Origin: Deltaproteobacteria bacterium
GTDB lineage: Bacteria > Desulfobacterota > Desulfobacteria > Desulfobacterales > SURF-15
Reading direction: 5' to 3'
Length of the DNA stretch: 6,479 nt
Assembly: GCA_024644775.1 (NCBI GenBank)
Contig: JAHEHB010000315.1
Span: 1 to 6,479, forward strand
Below, in pieces: positions 1 to 6,003 of the stretch. Position numbers and translations under genes: made by a program. Position 1 is the first letter of the stretch. Every line of letters begins with the position of its first letter. A model generated the notes under the pieces. That model ran no database searches, was not told the origin of the DNA, and saw only the letters and a program-made list of their open reading frames with translations.

Positions 1-986
1 ATCGGGCATGTGCACATATAGACAATTGCAAATGCTGATCCGCCCATCAACAGGTGATAAAATGGATTCAATTGAAGGTAAGGCATCGAAGCGTCTGTGG
101 CAACCAGATTCAATAGCAGCGCGGTAAATAGAATTCCGATGATGTCGCCCAGGACCAGGCGATAATCTGCAATACCCAAAGAAATAAGAAATATCGCCCC
201 GATGATAGCAAGCAGAACAGAAGATGCGCCAATACTGTCCGGATACAGACCAAAAAATAGCTTGGATACGGTATACCCTGCATCAACCAGCGCTTTTTGA
301 ACACTCCCGGCCTCAGTTGCAGCAGATATGGCAAGAGGGGTCGCGCTGGTAAATGCATCGACGGGTGCGGTTCTTACCCCGCTTAACACCGTCCAGACCG
401 CGTCACCCGAGGTCTGAGCAGGATAGGCAAAATAAAGAAACGCTCTGCCGGTTAAGGCTGGGTTTAAAAAATTTCTGCCGGTTCCGCCAAAAATTTCTTT
501 ACCGATCACAATACCAAAGGAGATCCCTAAAGCAACCTGCCAGAGCGGCTGTGTTGGCGGAAGGGTGAGCGGGAACAACGCACATGATACAAACAGACCT
601 TCGCTGATTTCATGCTTTCGAACCGTTGCAAACAGCGCCTCCCAGAAATACCCCACAGCATAGGTTACGATTACGATGGGGAGAACGACCGTTAGCCCTT
701 TGAAAAATACGGGAAAAAAGCGGAGGGAAAGTCCGGAAGCCAAATGAGATTGATATCCCACATTAAACGTACCGAATGCATAGTGGGGTAACAGCGCAAC
801 GATCACTAGAAAAAAAAAGCGCTTTACGTCCAAGCTGTCCCGCGCATGGGGTGCGGTTTGGGTGACGTCATCCGAAGAGTAAAACACCGATTCTATGTTT
901 TCAAAAACAAAATAGTATTTTTGGAATCTACCGCCCCCGGTAAAATGGTGCCGAACGGAATCAAAAAATCGTCTCGCCCAGTTCAT
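1..986 (-). CDS. nqrB: Na+-translocating NADH:quinone reductase subunit B (NqrB), C-terminus missing
   Basis: Membrane subunit of the Na+-pumping NADH:quinone oxidoreductase; the family carries a covalently bound FMN and takes part in quinone reduction and Na+ transfer. Reading leftward from ATG at 986 gives 328 codons without a stop before the window ends; Vibrio NqrB is about 415 residues, so about four fifths is present. Diagnostic stretches are RKHEISEG (about 123-130), GKEIFGGTGRNFLNPALTGR (162-181) and TSATPLA (213-219), in which Thr216 matches the FMN-linked threonine. Hydrophobic segments lie near residues 57-72, 97-118, 148-168, 255-272, 278-295 and 309-325. The soluble N-terminal extension separates it from the homologous RnfD. 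An AAGGAAG ribosome site (997-1003) sits 10 bases upstream, and the start is 2 bases after the nqrA stop, so the two are co-transcribed. Odd: the last visible residues are MCTCP where Vibrio has MATDP. Confidence 0.96.
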   Translation of the reverse strand, partial: MNWARRFFDSVRHHFTGGGRFQKYYFVFENIESVFYSSDDVTQTAPHARDSLDVKRFFFLVIVALLPHYAFGTFNVGYQSHLASGLSLRFFPVFFKGLTVVLPIVIVTYAVGYFWEALFATVRKHEISEGLFVSCALFPLTLPPTQPLWQVALGISFGIVIGKEIFGGTGRNFLNPALTGRAFLYFAYPAQTSGDAVWTVLSGVRTAPVDAFTSATPLAISAATEAGSVQKALVDAGYTVSKLFFGLYPDSIGASSVLLAIIGAIFLISLGIADYRLVLGDIIGILFTALLLNLVATDASMPYLQLNPFYHLLMGGSAFAIVYMCTCP

Positions 987-988
987 GT

Positions 989-2335
989 TCAAAAAACTTC
1001 CTTGTAAAAATCTTCTTTTGCTTTCTGCAACGTTTGAAAAAGCTCTATTTTGGAAGGACAAACATAAGAACAGAGCCCACATTCGACACAGTCGAGCAAA
1101 CCGTGGGCCAACGCTTCTTCAACCTCACCCGCCAGAATGGCTTTGTAGGTCAACTGAGGCAGAATATCCACCGGACATACCTGCGGACAATGATTACAGG
1201 AAATGCAAGCCCGCAGCCCACCATGTCGATTGCAATTAACCGTTTGTTCTGCTGCGTTTAAGTTCGAAAGAAAGGCCCGTGAATAGCTCGGTTTTTTAAA
1301 ACCGGGCATGGCCCAATCAAAAAGATCGCCCGTTTCGTGCCCTTCAGGAATCAGTACAAGGGATTTTTCCGCTAAACCCATGTAGGATTTACTGGAACTG
1401 GTATATCCGGTTAGGATGCCACCCACCACATAGCGTGTACCCGCTTCTGATGTTCGTCCCTGCAAAAGATGCCTGAGTGGAGCACCGATACGGATTTGTA
1501 AATGTTTGCTTTCCGGGGCAGAAACACCTGATAGCACAACAATTTGCTCTGTTGGATATCGTCCTGTTTTAAGAAGTTCGGCCAATAATAACAGATCCTG
1601 ACCATCGATATACCACGCACGGTTTTCCTCTGGAGTCTTTTTTATTTGGTAAAGCAAAACCCCCGGATCGTGGGCAGGATAGTCGCCGTGATACGTGTGG
1701 GTAATCAAGTTACTGAATTCACTTATAACATAACGGTTGTTTCGATCCACACAAATATTCACGCTGCCGTTTCCAAGTTTGTGCAGAACGCTGAGTCCAT
1801 ATTCAAAAAGCGCCCCTTTTCCGTTCAAATAAATTTCCGGCTGTGGTTGAAACGGCTCAAGATTGCCAATATTAACAAAAATAGCGGAAGGAATCGGATC
1901 AGGTCGCGCCACATCCCGATACGGGAGTTCTTTTATCAACGACCAGAGTCCCCCGGTGATGATCGTTGCAATAAGGTCTTGTCTTGCGATGTTTTCAAGG
2001 TCTTTTTTCGGAATTGCAGCAAAGGATTCATATTCCTCCCGGTTATCGAGCGCAATAACGATCTCTCTGATCACGCGTCGAGGACCATAGTTTATTTCAG
2101 AAACCTTTCCGCCACCCGGTGACAAAAATTTTAGATTCGTATTTCGTTTATCCTCCACTAAAGCAGATCCCACAGTTACCATGTCGCCGATTTTAACTTT
2201 TAACCGCGGTTTGACAAATCGAATTCTTTCCGGCAGGAATGCCACATGCGTCGGTGGGGCGAGTTTTTCCAGATCAAGGGATGGTTTACCCTGTATCTTT
2301 AAGTTGTAACTCTTCTTAATTTTTAGAGAAATCAT
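989..2335 (-). CDS. nqrA: Na+-translocating NADH:quinone reductase subunit A (NqrA) with two 4Fe-4S motifs
   Basis: Peripheral cytoplasmic subunit of the Nqr complex, homologous to RnfC. At 448 residues it is close to the length of Vibrio NqrA (about 446). The N-terminal barrel-sandwich region (about 30-95) includes KPRLKVKIGDMV and VEDKRNTNLKFLSPGGG. The middle has GGLWSLIKELPYRDVARP (128-145) and the LFDWAMPG motif (338-345), all NqrA-like. The C-terminus holds two complete ferredoxin-type motifs, C377xxC380xxC383xxxC387P and C416xxC419xxC422xxxC426P, as expected of RnfC. In Vibrio NqrA I recall only remnants, such as the final CTFVCPGK. Linkage to an unmistakable nqrB argues for NqrA rather than RnfC. 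The start is the first ATG, matching the family N-terminus; no strong Shine-Dalgarno sequence is visible before it. It is the first gene of the operon and diverges from citrate synthase. Confidence 0.95.
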   Translation of the reverse strand: MISLKIKKSYNLKIQGKPSLDLEKLAPPTHVAFLPERIRFVKPRLKVKIGDMVTVGSALVEDKRNTNLKFLSPGGGKVSEINYGPRRVIREIVIALDNREEYESFAAIPKKDLENIARQDLIATIITGGLWSLIKELPYRDVARPDPIPSAIFVNIGNLEPFQPQPEIYLNGKGALFEYGLSVLHKLGNGSVNICVDRNNRYVISEFSNLITHTYHGDYPAHDPGVLLYQIKKTPEENRAWYIDGQDLLLLAELLKTGRYPTEQIVVLSGVSAPESKHLQIRIGAPLRHLLQGRTSEAGTRYVVGGILTGYTSSSKSYMGLAEKSLVLIPEGHETGDLFDWAMPGFKKPSYSRAFLSNLNAAEQTVNCNRHGGLRACISCNHCPQVCPVDILPQLTYKAILAGEVEEALAHGLLDCVECGLCSYVCPSKIELFQTLQKAKEDFYKEVF

Positions 2336-2376
2336 AGTGAATACGTCTTTGCGATGTGATGGGAGACCTTACCACC

Positions 2377-2405
2377 TTTAAATTTGCATTTCAACCTGGT
2401 ATAAT
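2377..2405 (+). promoter_or_regulatory. Extended -10 promoter candidate for the citrate synthase operon
   Basis: A perfect TATAAT (2400-2405) is preceded by TG at 2397-2398, giving TGnTATAAT, an extended -10 element. A TTTAAA at 2377-2382 (4 of 6 matches to TTGACA) lies 17 bases upstream. A start near 2412 would give a leader of about 190 bases before the ATG at 2600. A separate TTGACA at 2454-2459 could be a second -35, but nothing near the right distance (CATTTA, or TTAAAT at 20 bases) is a good -10. Confidence 0.5.
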
Positions 2406-2431
2406 TTGATAATTTAGAAATTTATCAAATT
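2403..2431. promoter_or_regulatory. 29-bp inverted repeat, possible operator between nqrA and gltA
   Basis: AATTTGATAA (2403-2412) and TTATCAAATT (2422-2431) are perfect 10-bp inverted arms around a 9-base spacer, centred on 2417. A second palindrome, GAAATTT-atc-AAATTTC, overlaps it at 2417-2433. The repeat starts inside the plus-strand TATAAT and covers the expected transcription start, a usual place for a repressor site. On the minus strand, weak nqrA promoter boxes (TTGATA at 2428-2423, TATACC at 2403-2398, 19 bases apart) fall within it. The centre resembles the 7-1-7 PerR/Fur box only loosely, so the regulator is unknown. AT-richness makes a chance palindrome possible. Confidence 0.45.
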
Positions 2432-2599
2432 TCATAATTACAAAATTTCTTTCTTGACATTTTCGTTTTCAAAATTCATTTAAATAACCGATTCAAGGAT
2501 TCTGTTGTTTAAATCAAAAGTACGTAAGGCATTAACGATAACAACGGTCTATATTAATGGCGAATTTCTACTGCAAGATTTTACAAAAAGAGGTGCGCA

Positions 2600-3778
2600 A
2601 TGGAAGAATGTCGTCCCATACTTAACACAGGTCTTAGAGGTTTTACAGTTGCTACGACACGGATCAGCCATGTGGATAAGGCTGCAGAAAAACTTATCTA
2701 CCGTGGCTATTTGGCAAAAGATCTAGCGGACAGTTCAAGTTTTGAAGAGGTCGTTTTTCTTCTGCTCTATGAACGACTTCCCAGTAACGATGAACTCCAT
2801 GCGTTCAAGGCTCGGCTTACAGGAGAACGCAACATCCCACCGGAACTTATCGCGGCACTGAACACTAGACCTCAAAATGCGCGTCCCATGGATATTCTCC
2901 AGTCGGCTGTTTCCATGCTGGCGCAACATGACCCGACCGTCACAACGTATACGAAAGAAGCTTCAGAAAAAATGGGAATCCGCCTTGTGGCAAAATTCCC
3001 CACCGTCGTTGCTGCATGGGATCGGATCAGACGCAACAAAGAGCCGATTGAACCATCGAAGGCGCTGGACCATGCCGCAAATTTTCTGTATATGCTAACC
3101 GGCAAGGTTCCTGACGAAGAAACCGCACGATTCTTTGATATCTGTTTGGTTCTCCATGCAGAGCATTCATTTAATGCATCAACCTTTTCAGCACGCCAAG
3201 TTGCGTCAACCAGAGCACACATATATGCTTCAGTGGCAGCGGCTGTCGGTGCTTTATCCGGAGAGCTGCATGGTGGCGCAAATGAGAGGGTGATGGAAAT
3301 GCTGAAAAAAATCGGCTCGGTGAATGCTGCAGAGGACTATGTCAATAAAGAATTTGACGCGGGCAGGAAAATTTTCGGACTCGGCCACGCTGTCTACAAG
3401 GGCGACGATCCCCGAGCGGATATTTTGGCTCCCATGTCCAAAGCATTGGGCGAGCGTCTCGGGGAGACGAAATGGTACGACCTATCAAAAGAAATTGAAA
3501 CAAAGGGTAAACAAGCGTTTCGGGAACGTAAGAGCAAAGACATTTATGTAAACGTCGATTTTTGGAGTGCCTCAGTATACTATACAATGGGGATACCCAT
3601 CGATCTCTTTACGCCGGTTTTTGCCATTGCGAGAATAGCCGGCTGGGTAACCCACGTGATTGAGGAACAATTTGGAGGCGCAGCAGCGGAGCCGGTTCTC
3701 TATCGACCCGATTCCGAATATGTTGGGGACTATTGCGGTCCCGACGAATGTGCATATATTCCTGCTGAGAGCCGATAA
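2600..3778 (+). CDS. gltA: Citrate synthase (citrate/2-methylcitrate synthase family)
   Basis: Condenses acetyl-CoA with oxaloacetate to citrate and CoA in the cytoplasm. The 392-residue length fits the short, dimeric type of citrate synthase. Key stretches are LHAEHSFNASTFSAR (185-199), GELHGGANE (221-229) with catalytic His224, GLGHAVYKGDDPRA (260-273) with catalytic His263, and NVDFWSA (318-324) with catalytic Asp320, followed by FTPVFAIARIAGWV with substrate-binding Arg345. All catalytic residues are present. The start is supported by AGAGGT (2589-2594) 5 bases before the ATG. Position 264 is Ala where many short enzymes have Arg (GHRVYK); mitochondrial-type enzymes also have GHA. The tail (about 376-385, GDYCGPDECA) looks longer than usual and carries two cysteines. 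2-Methylcitrate synthase cannot be excluded, but no prp genes are nearby. The gene is first of three, with 30 bases before the regulator. Confidence 0.93.
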   Translation: MEECRPILNTGLRGFTVATTRISHVDKAAEKLIYRGYLAKDLADSSSFEEVVFLLLYERLPSNDELHAFKARLTGERNIPPELIAALNTRPQNARPMDILQSAVSMLAQHDPTVTTYTKEASEKMGIRLVAKFPTVVAAWDRIRRNKEPIEPSKALDHAANFLYMLTGKVPDEETARFFDICLVLHAEHSFNASTFSARQVASTRAHIYASVAAAVGALSGELHGGANERVMEMLKKIGSVNAAEDYVNKEFDAGRKIFGLGHAVYKGDDPRADILAPMSKALGERLGETKWYDLSKEIETKGKQAFRERKSKDIYVNVDFWSASVYYTMGIPIDLFTPVFAIARIAGWVTHVIEEQFGGAAAEPVLYRPDSEYVGDYCGPDECAYIPAESR

Positions 3779-3808
3779 CGATCAACCTTCTATGGGGCAA
3801 AGAGCGTT

Positions 3809-4240
3809 TTGGAAAAACAACAAAATTTTCGCATGACGCGCCAGCGCAGTATTATTTTGGAAGCGCTTCGAAACATCGAGGCACACCCGAGTGCAGATGA
3901 AATCTATGAGATTGTTCGGCGGCGAATGCCGCGTATCAGTTTGGGTACCGTCTATCGAAACCTGGAAATTCTCGCTGACCAGGGGGAAATACAGAAACTT
4001 GAGTCCGGCAGCTCTTTAAAACGATTTGATGGAAAACCCGAAAAACACTATCATATCCGCTGTATCTGTTGCGACCAGATTGTGGATGCACCCGTTGGTC
4101 CGCTAATTAAAACAAAAGATGATATTCATAGATCCACCGACTATAAAATCATCGGGCATCGTTTCGAATTTATTGGGGTTTGCCCGGAATGTTCGGATAA
4201 AACCATCGCACCGGGTCTCGAAAGAGCCCGTTATCTATAA
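3809..4240 (+). CDS. perR: Fur-family metalloregulator, PerR-like peroxide sensor
   Basis: DNA-binding repressor of the Fur family, 143 residues. The winged helix runs from about residue 8 (MTRQR) through ISLGTVYRNLEIL (43-55). Structural zinc cysteines are C85xxC88 and C125xxC128. All five regulatory ligands of Bacillus PerR have counterparts: His26 (H37), Asp74 in KRFD (D85), His80 and His82 in KHYH (H91, H93) and Asp93 in IVD (D104). The match suggests metal-catalysed peroxide sensing, although the equivalences were made by eye. The start is TTG at 3809. The only other in-frame start is ATG 3833, which would remove the residues before MTRQR, and an in-frame stop (3776-3778, that of citrate synthase) bounds it upstream. 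AGAG at 3801-3804 is a weak ribosome site. It lies 30 bases after citrate synthase and 24 before tdh, so it is probably in one transcript. Fur or Zur function is less likely but untested. Confidence 0.88.
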   Translation: MEKQQNFRMTRQRSIILEALRNIEAHPSADEIYEIVRRRMPRISLGTVYRNLEILADQGEIQKLESGSSLKRFDGKPEKHYHIRCICCDQIVDAPVGPLIKTKDDIHRSTDYKIIGHRFEFIGVCPECSDKTIAPGLERARYL

Positions 4241-4264
4241 TTCATTGAATCAGGGAGAAAACAA

Positions 4265-5293
4265 ATGAAAGCACTTGTGAAAGACAAATCGGAACGGGGC
4301 GCACGTATTCGTGAGTTAGAAACGCCTGCAATCGGCGATAACGATCTATTGGTCAACGTGAAAGCTGCCGCAATCTGCGGCACGGACATTCACATCTACC
4401 AGTGGAACGAATTCGCCTCATCGCGGATTCAAATTCCACTGGTTTTTGGTCATGAATACGCCGGAGAAGTGGTTCAGGCGGGTAAAAATGTGAGAAACTT
4501 TAAAGAAGGCGATCGGGTTGCCGCTGAAACCCATGTTCCTTGCGGCCATTGTTACCAATGTACGACAGGTCTTCAGCATATATGCCAAGAGATGAAAATC
4601 CTGGGTGTCCATGTGGATGGCGCGTTTGCCGATTATACGATCCTTCCCGAAGTGTGCGCCTGGAAATTGGACCCATCGATTTCTTATAAAATCGGCGCCA
4701 TCATGGAACCGTTCGGTATCGGCGTTCACGCACTGTCCAAAACACAGCCTGCCGGGAAAAAAGTGGTCGTATTCGGTTCCGGCCCCATCGGAATATATGC
4801 ACAGGTTGTGGCAAAAATGAGCGGTGCAGAGAGTGTTATTGCTGTAGATATTAAGAACGAACGGCTGGAACTCGCAGGCAAAATGGGCGCAGATGTGACA
4901 ATAAATGCTTCGGAAAAAGATGTGGTGCAGGAGATTAACGGGATTACCAACGGAATGGGGGTCGATATCGCGGTTGAACTTTCCGGGAGTTCGGTAGCGG
5001 CAAAAGATGCTGGAAAGGTTTTACGCCGCGGTGGAGATTTGGTTTTTGTGGGTCTTTTCTCAGAGCCTGTTGAACTGGATCTAACCAATGATATTATTTA
5101 TAAAGAAGCGAATGTTTATGGAATCACCGGACGGATCATGTGGGATACCTGGTGGAGTGCACAAAGCATGCTTTTATCCGGTAAATTGAACTTAGATCCG
5201 GTCGTTACACATGAATTCGGATTAGAACATTTCGATACCGCCCTTGAGTTAGCGGAATCGGGTAAAGCAGGAAAGATCGTATTCAACATTTAA
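4265..5293 (+). CDS. tdh: L-threonine 3-dehydrogenase (zinc-dependent medium-chain dehydrogenase)
   Basis: Predicted to oxidise L-threonine with NAD+ to 2-amino-3-ketobutyrate, which a lyase (Kbl) cleaves to glycine and acetyl-CoA. The 342-residue length matches bacterial Tdh. Catalytic zinc ligands are Cys38, His63, Glu64 and probably Glu148 in MEPFG. Structural zinc cysteines are C93, C96, C99 and C107. The Rossmann motif GSGPIG is at 171-176, with Asp195 ending the second strand (NAD preference). Specific to Tdh rather than sorbitol or alcohol dehydrogenases are CGTDIHIYQWNEF (38-50) and GRIMWDTWW (289-297) with the following VVTHEF. AGGGAG (4252-4257) lies 7 bases before the ATG. No kbl gene is adjacent, unlike the E. 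coli kbl-tdh pair. Last gene of the unit; a terminator begins directly after the stop. Confidence 0.87.
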   Translation: MKALVKDKSERGARIRELETPAIGDNDLLVNVKAAAICGTDIHIYQWNEFASSRIQIPLVFGHEYAGEVVQAGKNVRNFKEGDRVAAETHVPCGHCYQCTTGLQHICQEMKILGVHVDGAFADYTILPEVCAWKLDPSISYKIGAIMEPFGIGVHALSKTQPAGKKVVVFGSGPIGIYAQVVAKMSGAESVIAVDIKNERLELAGKMGADVTINASEKDVVQEINGITNGMGVDIAVELSGSSVAAKDAGKVLRRGGDLVFVGLFSEPVELDLTNDIIYKEANVYGITGRIMWDTWWSAQSMLLSGKLNLDPVVTHEFGLEHFDTALELAESGKAGKIVFNI

Positions 5294-5294
5294 A

Positions 5295-5338
5295 AAAAAA
5301 ACAGCTAAACGACGAGTTCATCGTTTAGCTGTTTTTTT
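5295..5338. terminator. Bidirectional intrinsic terminator between tdh and the convergent small gene
   Basis: A 12-bp perfect stem (ACAGCTAAACGA at 5301-5312 minus its last pairing partner choice, with TCGTTTAGCTGT at 5321-5332) encloses the 8-base loop 5313-5320. It is flanked by ten A on the left (5292-5301) and seven T on the right (5332-5338), so it reads as hairpin plus U-tract on both strands. On the plus strand it ends the citrate synthase-perR-tdh transcript right after the tdh stop. On the minus strand the stem contains the stop codon (5305-5307) of the facing gene. Confidence 0.92.
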
Positions 5339-5673
5339 ATCCAGTCTTTCACTTCTCCCTCAATGGCATACACCCCGTTGTTGTGACCAACAGAATCCAG
5401 AAAACGATGACTAAGATCTTCCGGCATTTCGATTTCGGCAAGCTCAATAGCCTCTTCGGAATTTCTCCGTATCAAAAAAATTTTCGGTGGCCTTTCCCAA
5501 GTGCTTACCACAAAGTAATGCGTCACATCGTCTTTTGATCGGATGACATAATTGCCGCCCGCCCAATTGTTTCCCCATTCAAGATAGAGCCTCACCGCCT
5601 CTTCGGGAGTCATGTCCCAATCAATCTCGTTTAACAGCGCCTCGTTTTCACGTATATCCATTAATGTCATCAT
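5305..5673 (-). CDS. Small conserved protein, resembles the DVU0772 family; function unknown
   Basis: About 122 residues, acidic, soluble, with no signal peptide or membrane segment. The pattern is a short helix, then IDWDMTPEEAVRLYLEWGNN, then alternating strand-like segments (YVIRSKDDVTHYFVVSTWE, KIFLIRRNSEEAIELAEI) and a C-terminal helix near EGEVKDWIKKQL. I recognise this tentatively as the DVU0772 family of Desulfovibrio and relatives; no biochemical role is known to me. The longest frame begins at 5712, but the promoter at 5717-5744 puts the RNA start near 5710, so that ATG is unlikely. Starts at 5673, 5670 and 5661 follow AGGAG (5678-5674) and GGAAAGG (5690-5684); 5673 is used because GGAAAGG lies 10 bases away, but 5670 is almost as good. 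Single-gene unit, convergent with tdh and divergent from desulfoferrodoxin. Confidence 0.85.
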   Translation of the reverse strand: MMTLMDIRENEALLNEIDWDMTPEEAVRLYLEWGNNWAGGNYVIRSKDDVTHYFVVSTWERPPKIFLIRRNSEEAIELAEIEMPEDLSHRFLDSVGHNNGVYAIEGEVKDWIKKQLNDELVV

Positions 5674-5716
5674 CTCCTGTGATCCTTTCCAAAAAAAAAA
5701 TTTTTTCAACATTCAA

Positions 5717-5744
5717 ATAATAATATGATCTATCGAAACGTCAA
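5717..5744 (-). promoter_or_regulatory. Sigma-70-type promoter of the small conserved gene
   Basis: On the minus strand TTGACG (5744-5739, 5 of 6 matches) and TATTAT (5722-5717, 5 of 6) are separated by 16 bases. The predicted start near 5710 gives a leader of about 37 bases to the ATG at 5673. This placement argues against translation from the ATG at 5712. Confidence 0.7.
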
Positions 5745-5841
5745 TGCTGTGACCGCATCTGATACATCACGGTAACGTCAAAACAGATCGTAACCCAGTC
5801 AAATCAAAGCAATGTGATTCTACGGATGCAGGCTAAAAACC

Positions 5842-5896
5842 CCAAATTCCAATATTCAAATTCCCAAAAAAAAATATCCAAATTTCAATATCCAAA
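5842..5896 (+). repeat. Two 19-bp direct repeats, 36 bases apart
   Basis: CCAAATTCCAATATTCAAA at 5842-5860 recurs as CCAAATTTCAATATCCAAA at 5878-5896 with two mismatches. The copies lie within the left half of the AT-rich element and may reflect internal duplication. Confidence 0.7.
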
Positions 5897-6003
5897 AATC
5901 GAACCAATATAATTGGTTATCTCGTAGCCGATCTGAATGTTTTGAATGTTGTATTTTGGTCATTGATTTTTATTTGATATTTGTTATTTGGTGCTTGGAA
6001 TTT
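5844..6003. repeat. Degenerate AT-rich intergenic repeat with 9-bp inverted ends
   Basis: AAATTCCAA (5844-5852) and its reverse complement TTGGAATTT (5995-6003) bound a 160-bp stretch. Its left half is made of CCAAATT/CAATAT words on the plus strand, and its right half of the complementary style (ATTTTGGTCATTG, ATTTGTTATTTGGTG). The halves are mirror-like in strand composition but only loosely complementary. A perfect hairpin lies near the middle (5902-5918). There is no coding capacity. From memory, similar CCAAAT/ATTTGG-rich elements are scattered through intergenic DNA of sulfate reducers, so a decayed miniature element is possible; this was not searched. Confidence 0.5.
5902..5918. repeat. 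Perfect 7-bp palindrome with 3-base centre
   Basis: AACCAAT-ata-ATTGGTT. It lies left of the middle of the AT-rich element, between its two strand-biased halves. No T-tract follows, so it is not a terminator. Confidence 0.6.

Noticed and set aside
1646..2122. Open frame of 158 codons on the plus strand
   Set aside because: It is antisense to nqrA, shows no recognisable domain, and the nqrA protein is clearly conserved across the region.
989..2335. Calling the cysteine-rich NqrA an RnfC
   Set aside because: The adjacent membrane protein has the NqrB N-terminal extension and NqrB-specific motifs, and the length and the LFDWAMPG motif match NqrA.
2505..2726. Plus-strand frame overlapping the start of citrate synthase
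   Set aside because: It overlaps the well-supported gltA start in another frame and has no ribosome site or known motif.
4726..5088. Open frame of 120 codons on the minus strand, plus another at 4418-4729
   Set aside because: Serine/proline-rich antisense shadows of tdh without ribosome sites or family resemblance.
5674..5712. Upstream ATG at 5712 for the small conserved gene
   Set aside because: It lies at or before the predicted RNA start, and the extra residues (poly-Lys/Phe) come from the A/T tract rather than from a conserved protein.
5842..5896. CRISPR-like repeat-spacer pattern
   Set aside because: Only two imperfect 19-bp copies with a low-complexity spacer, and no cas genes.
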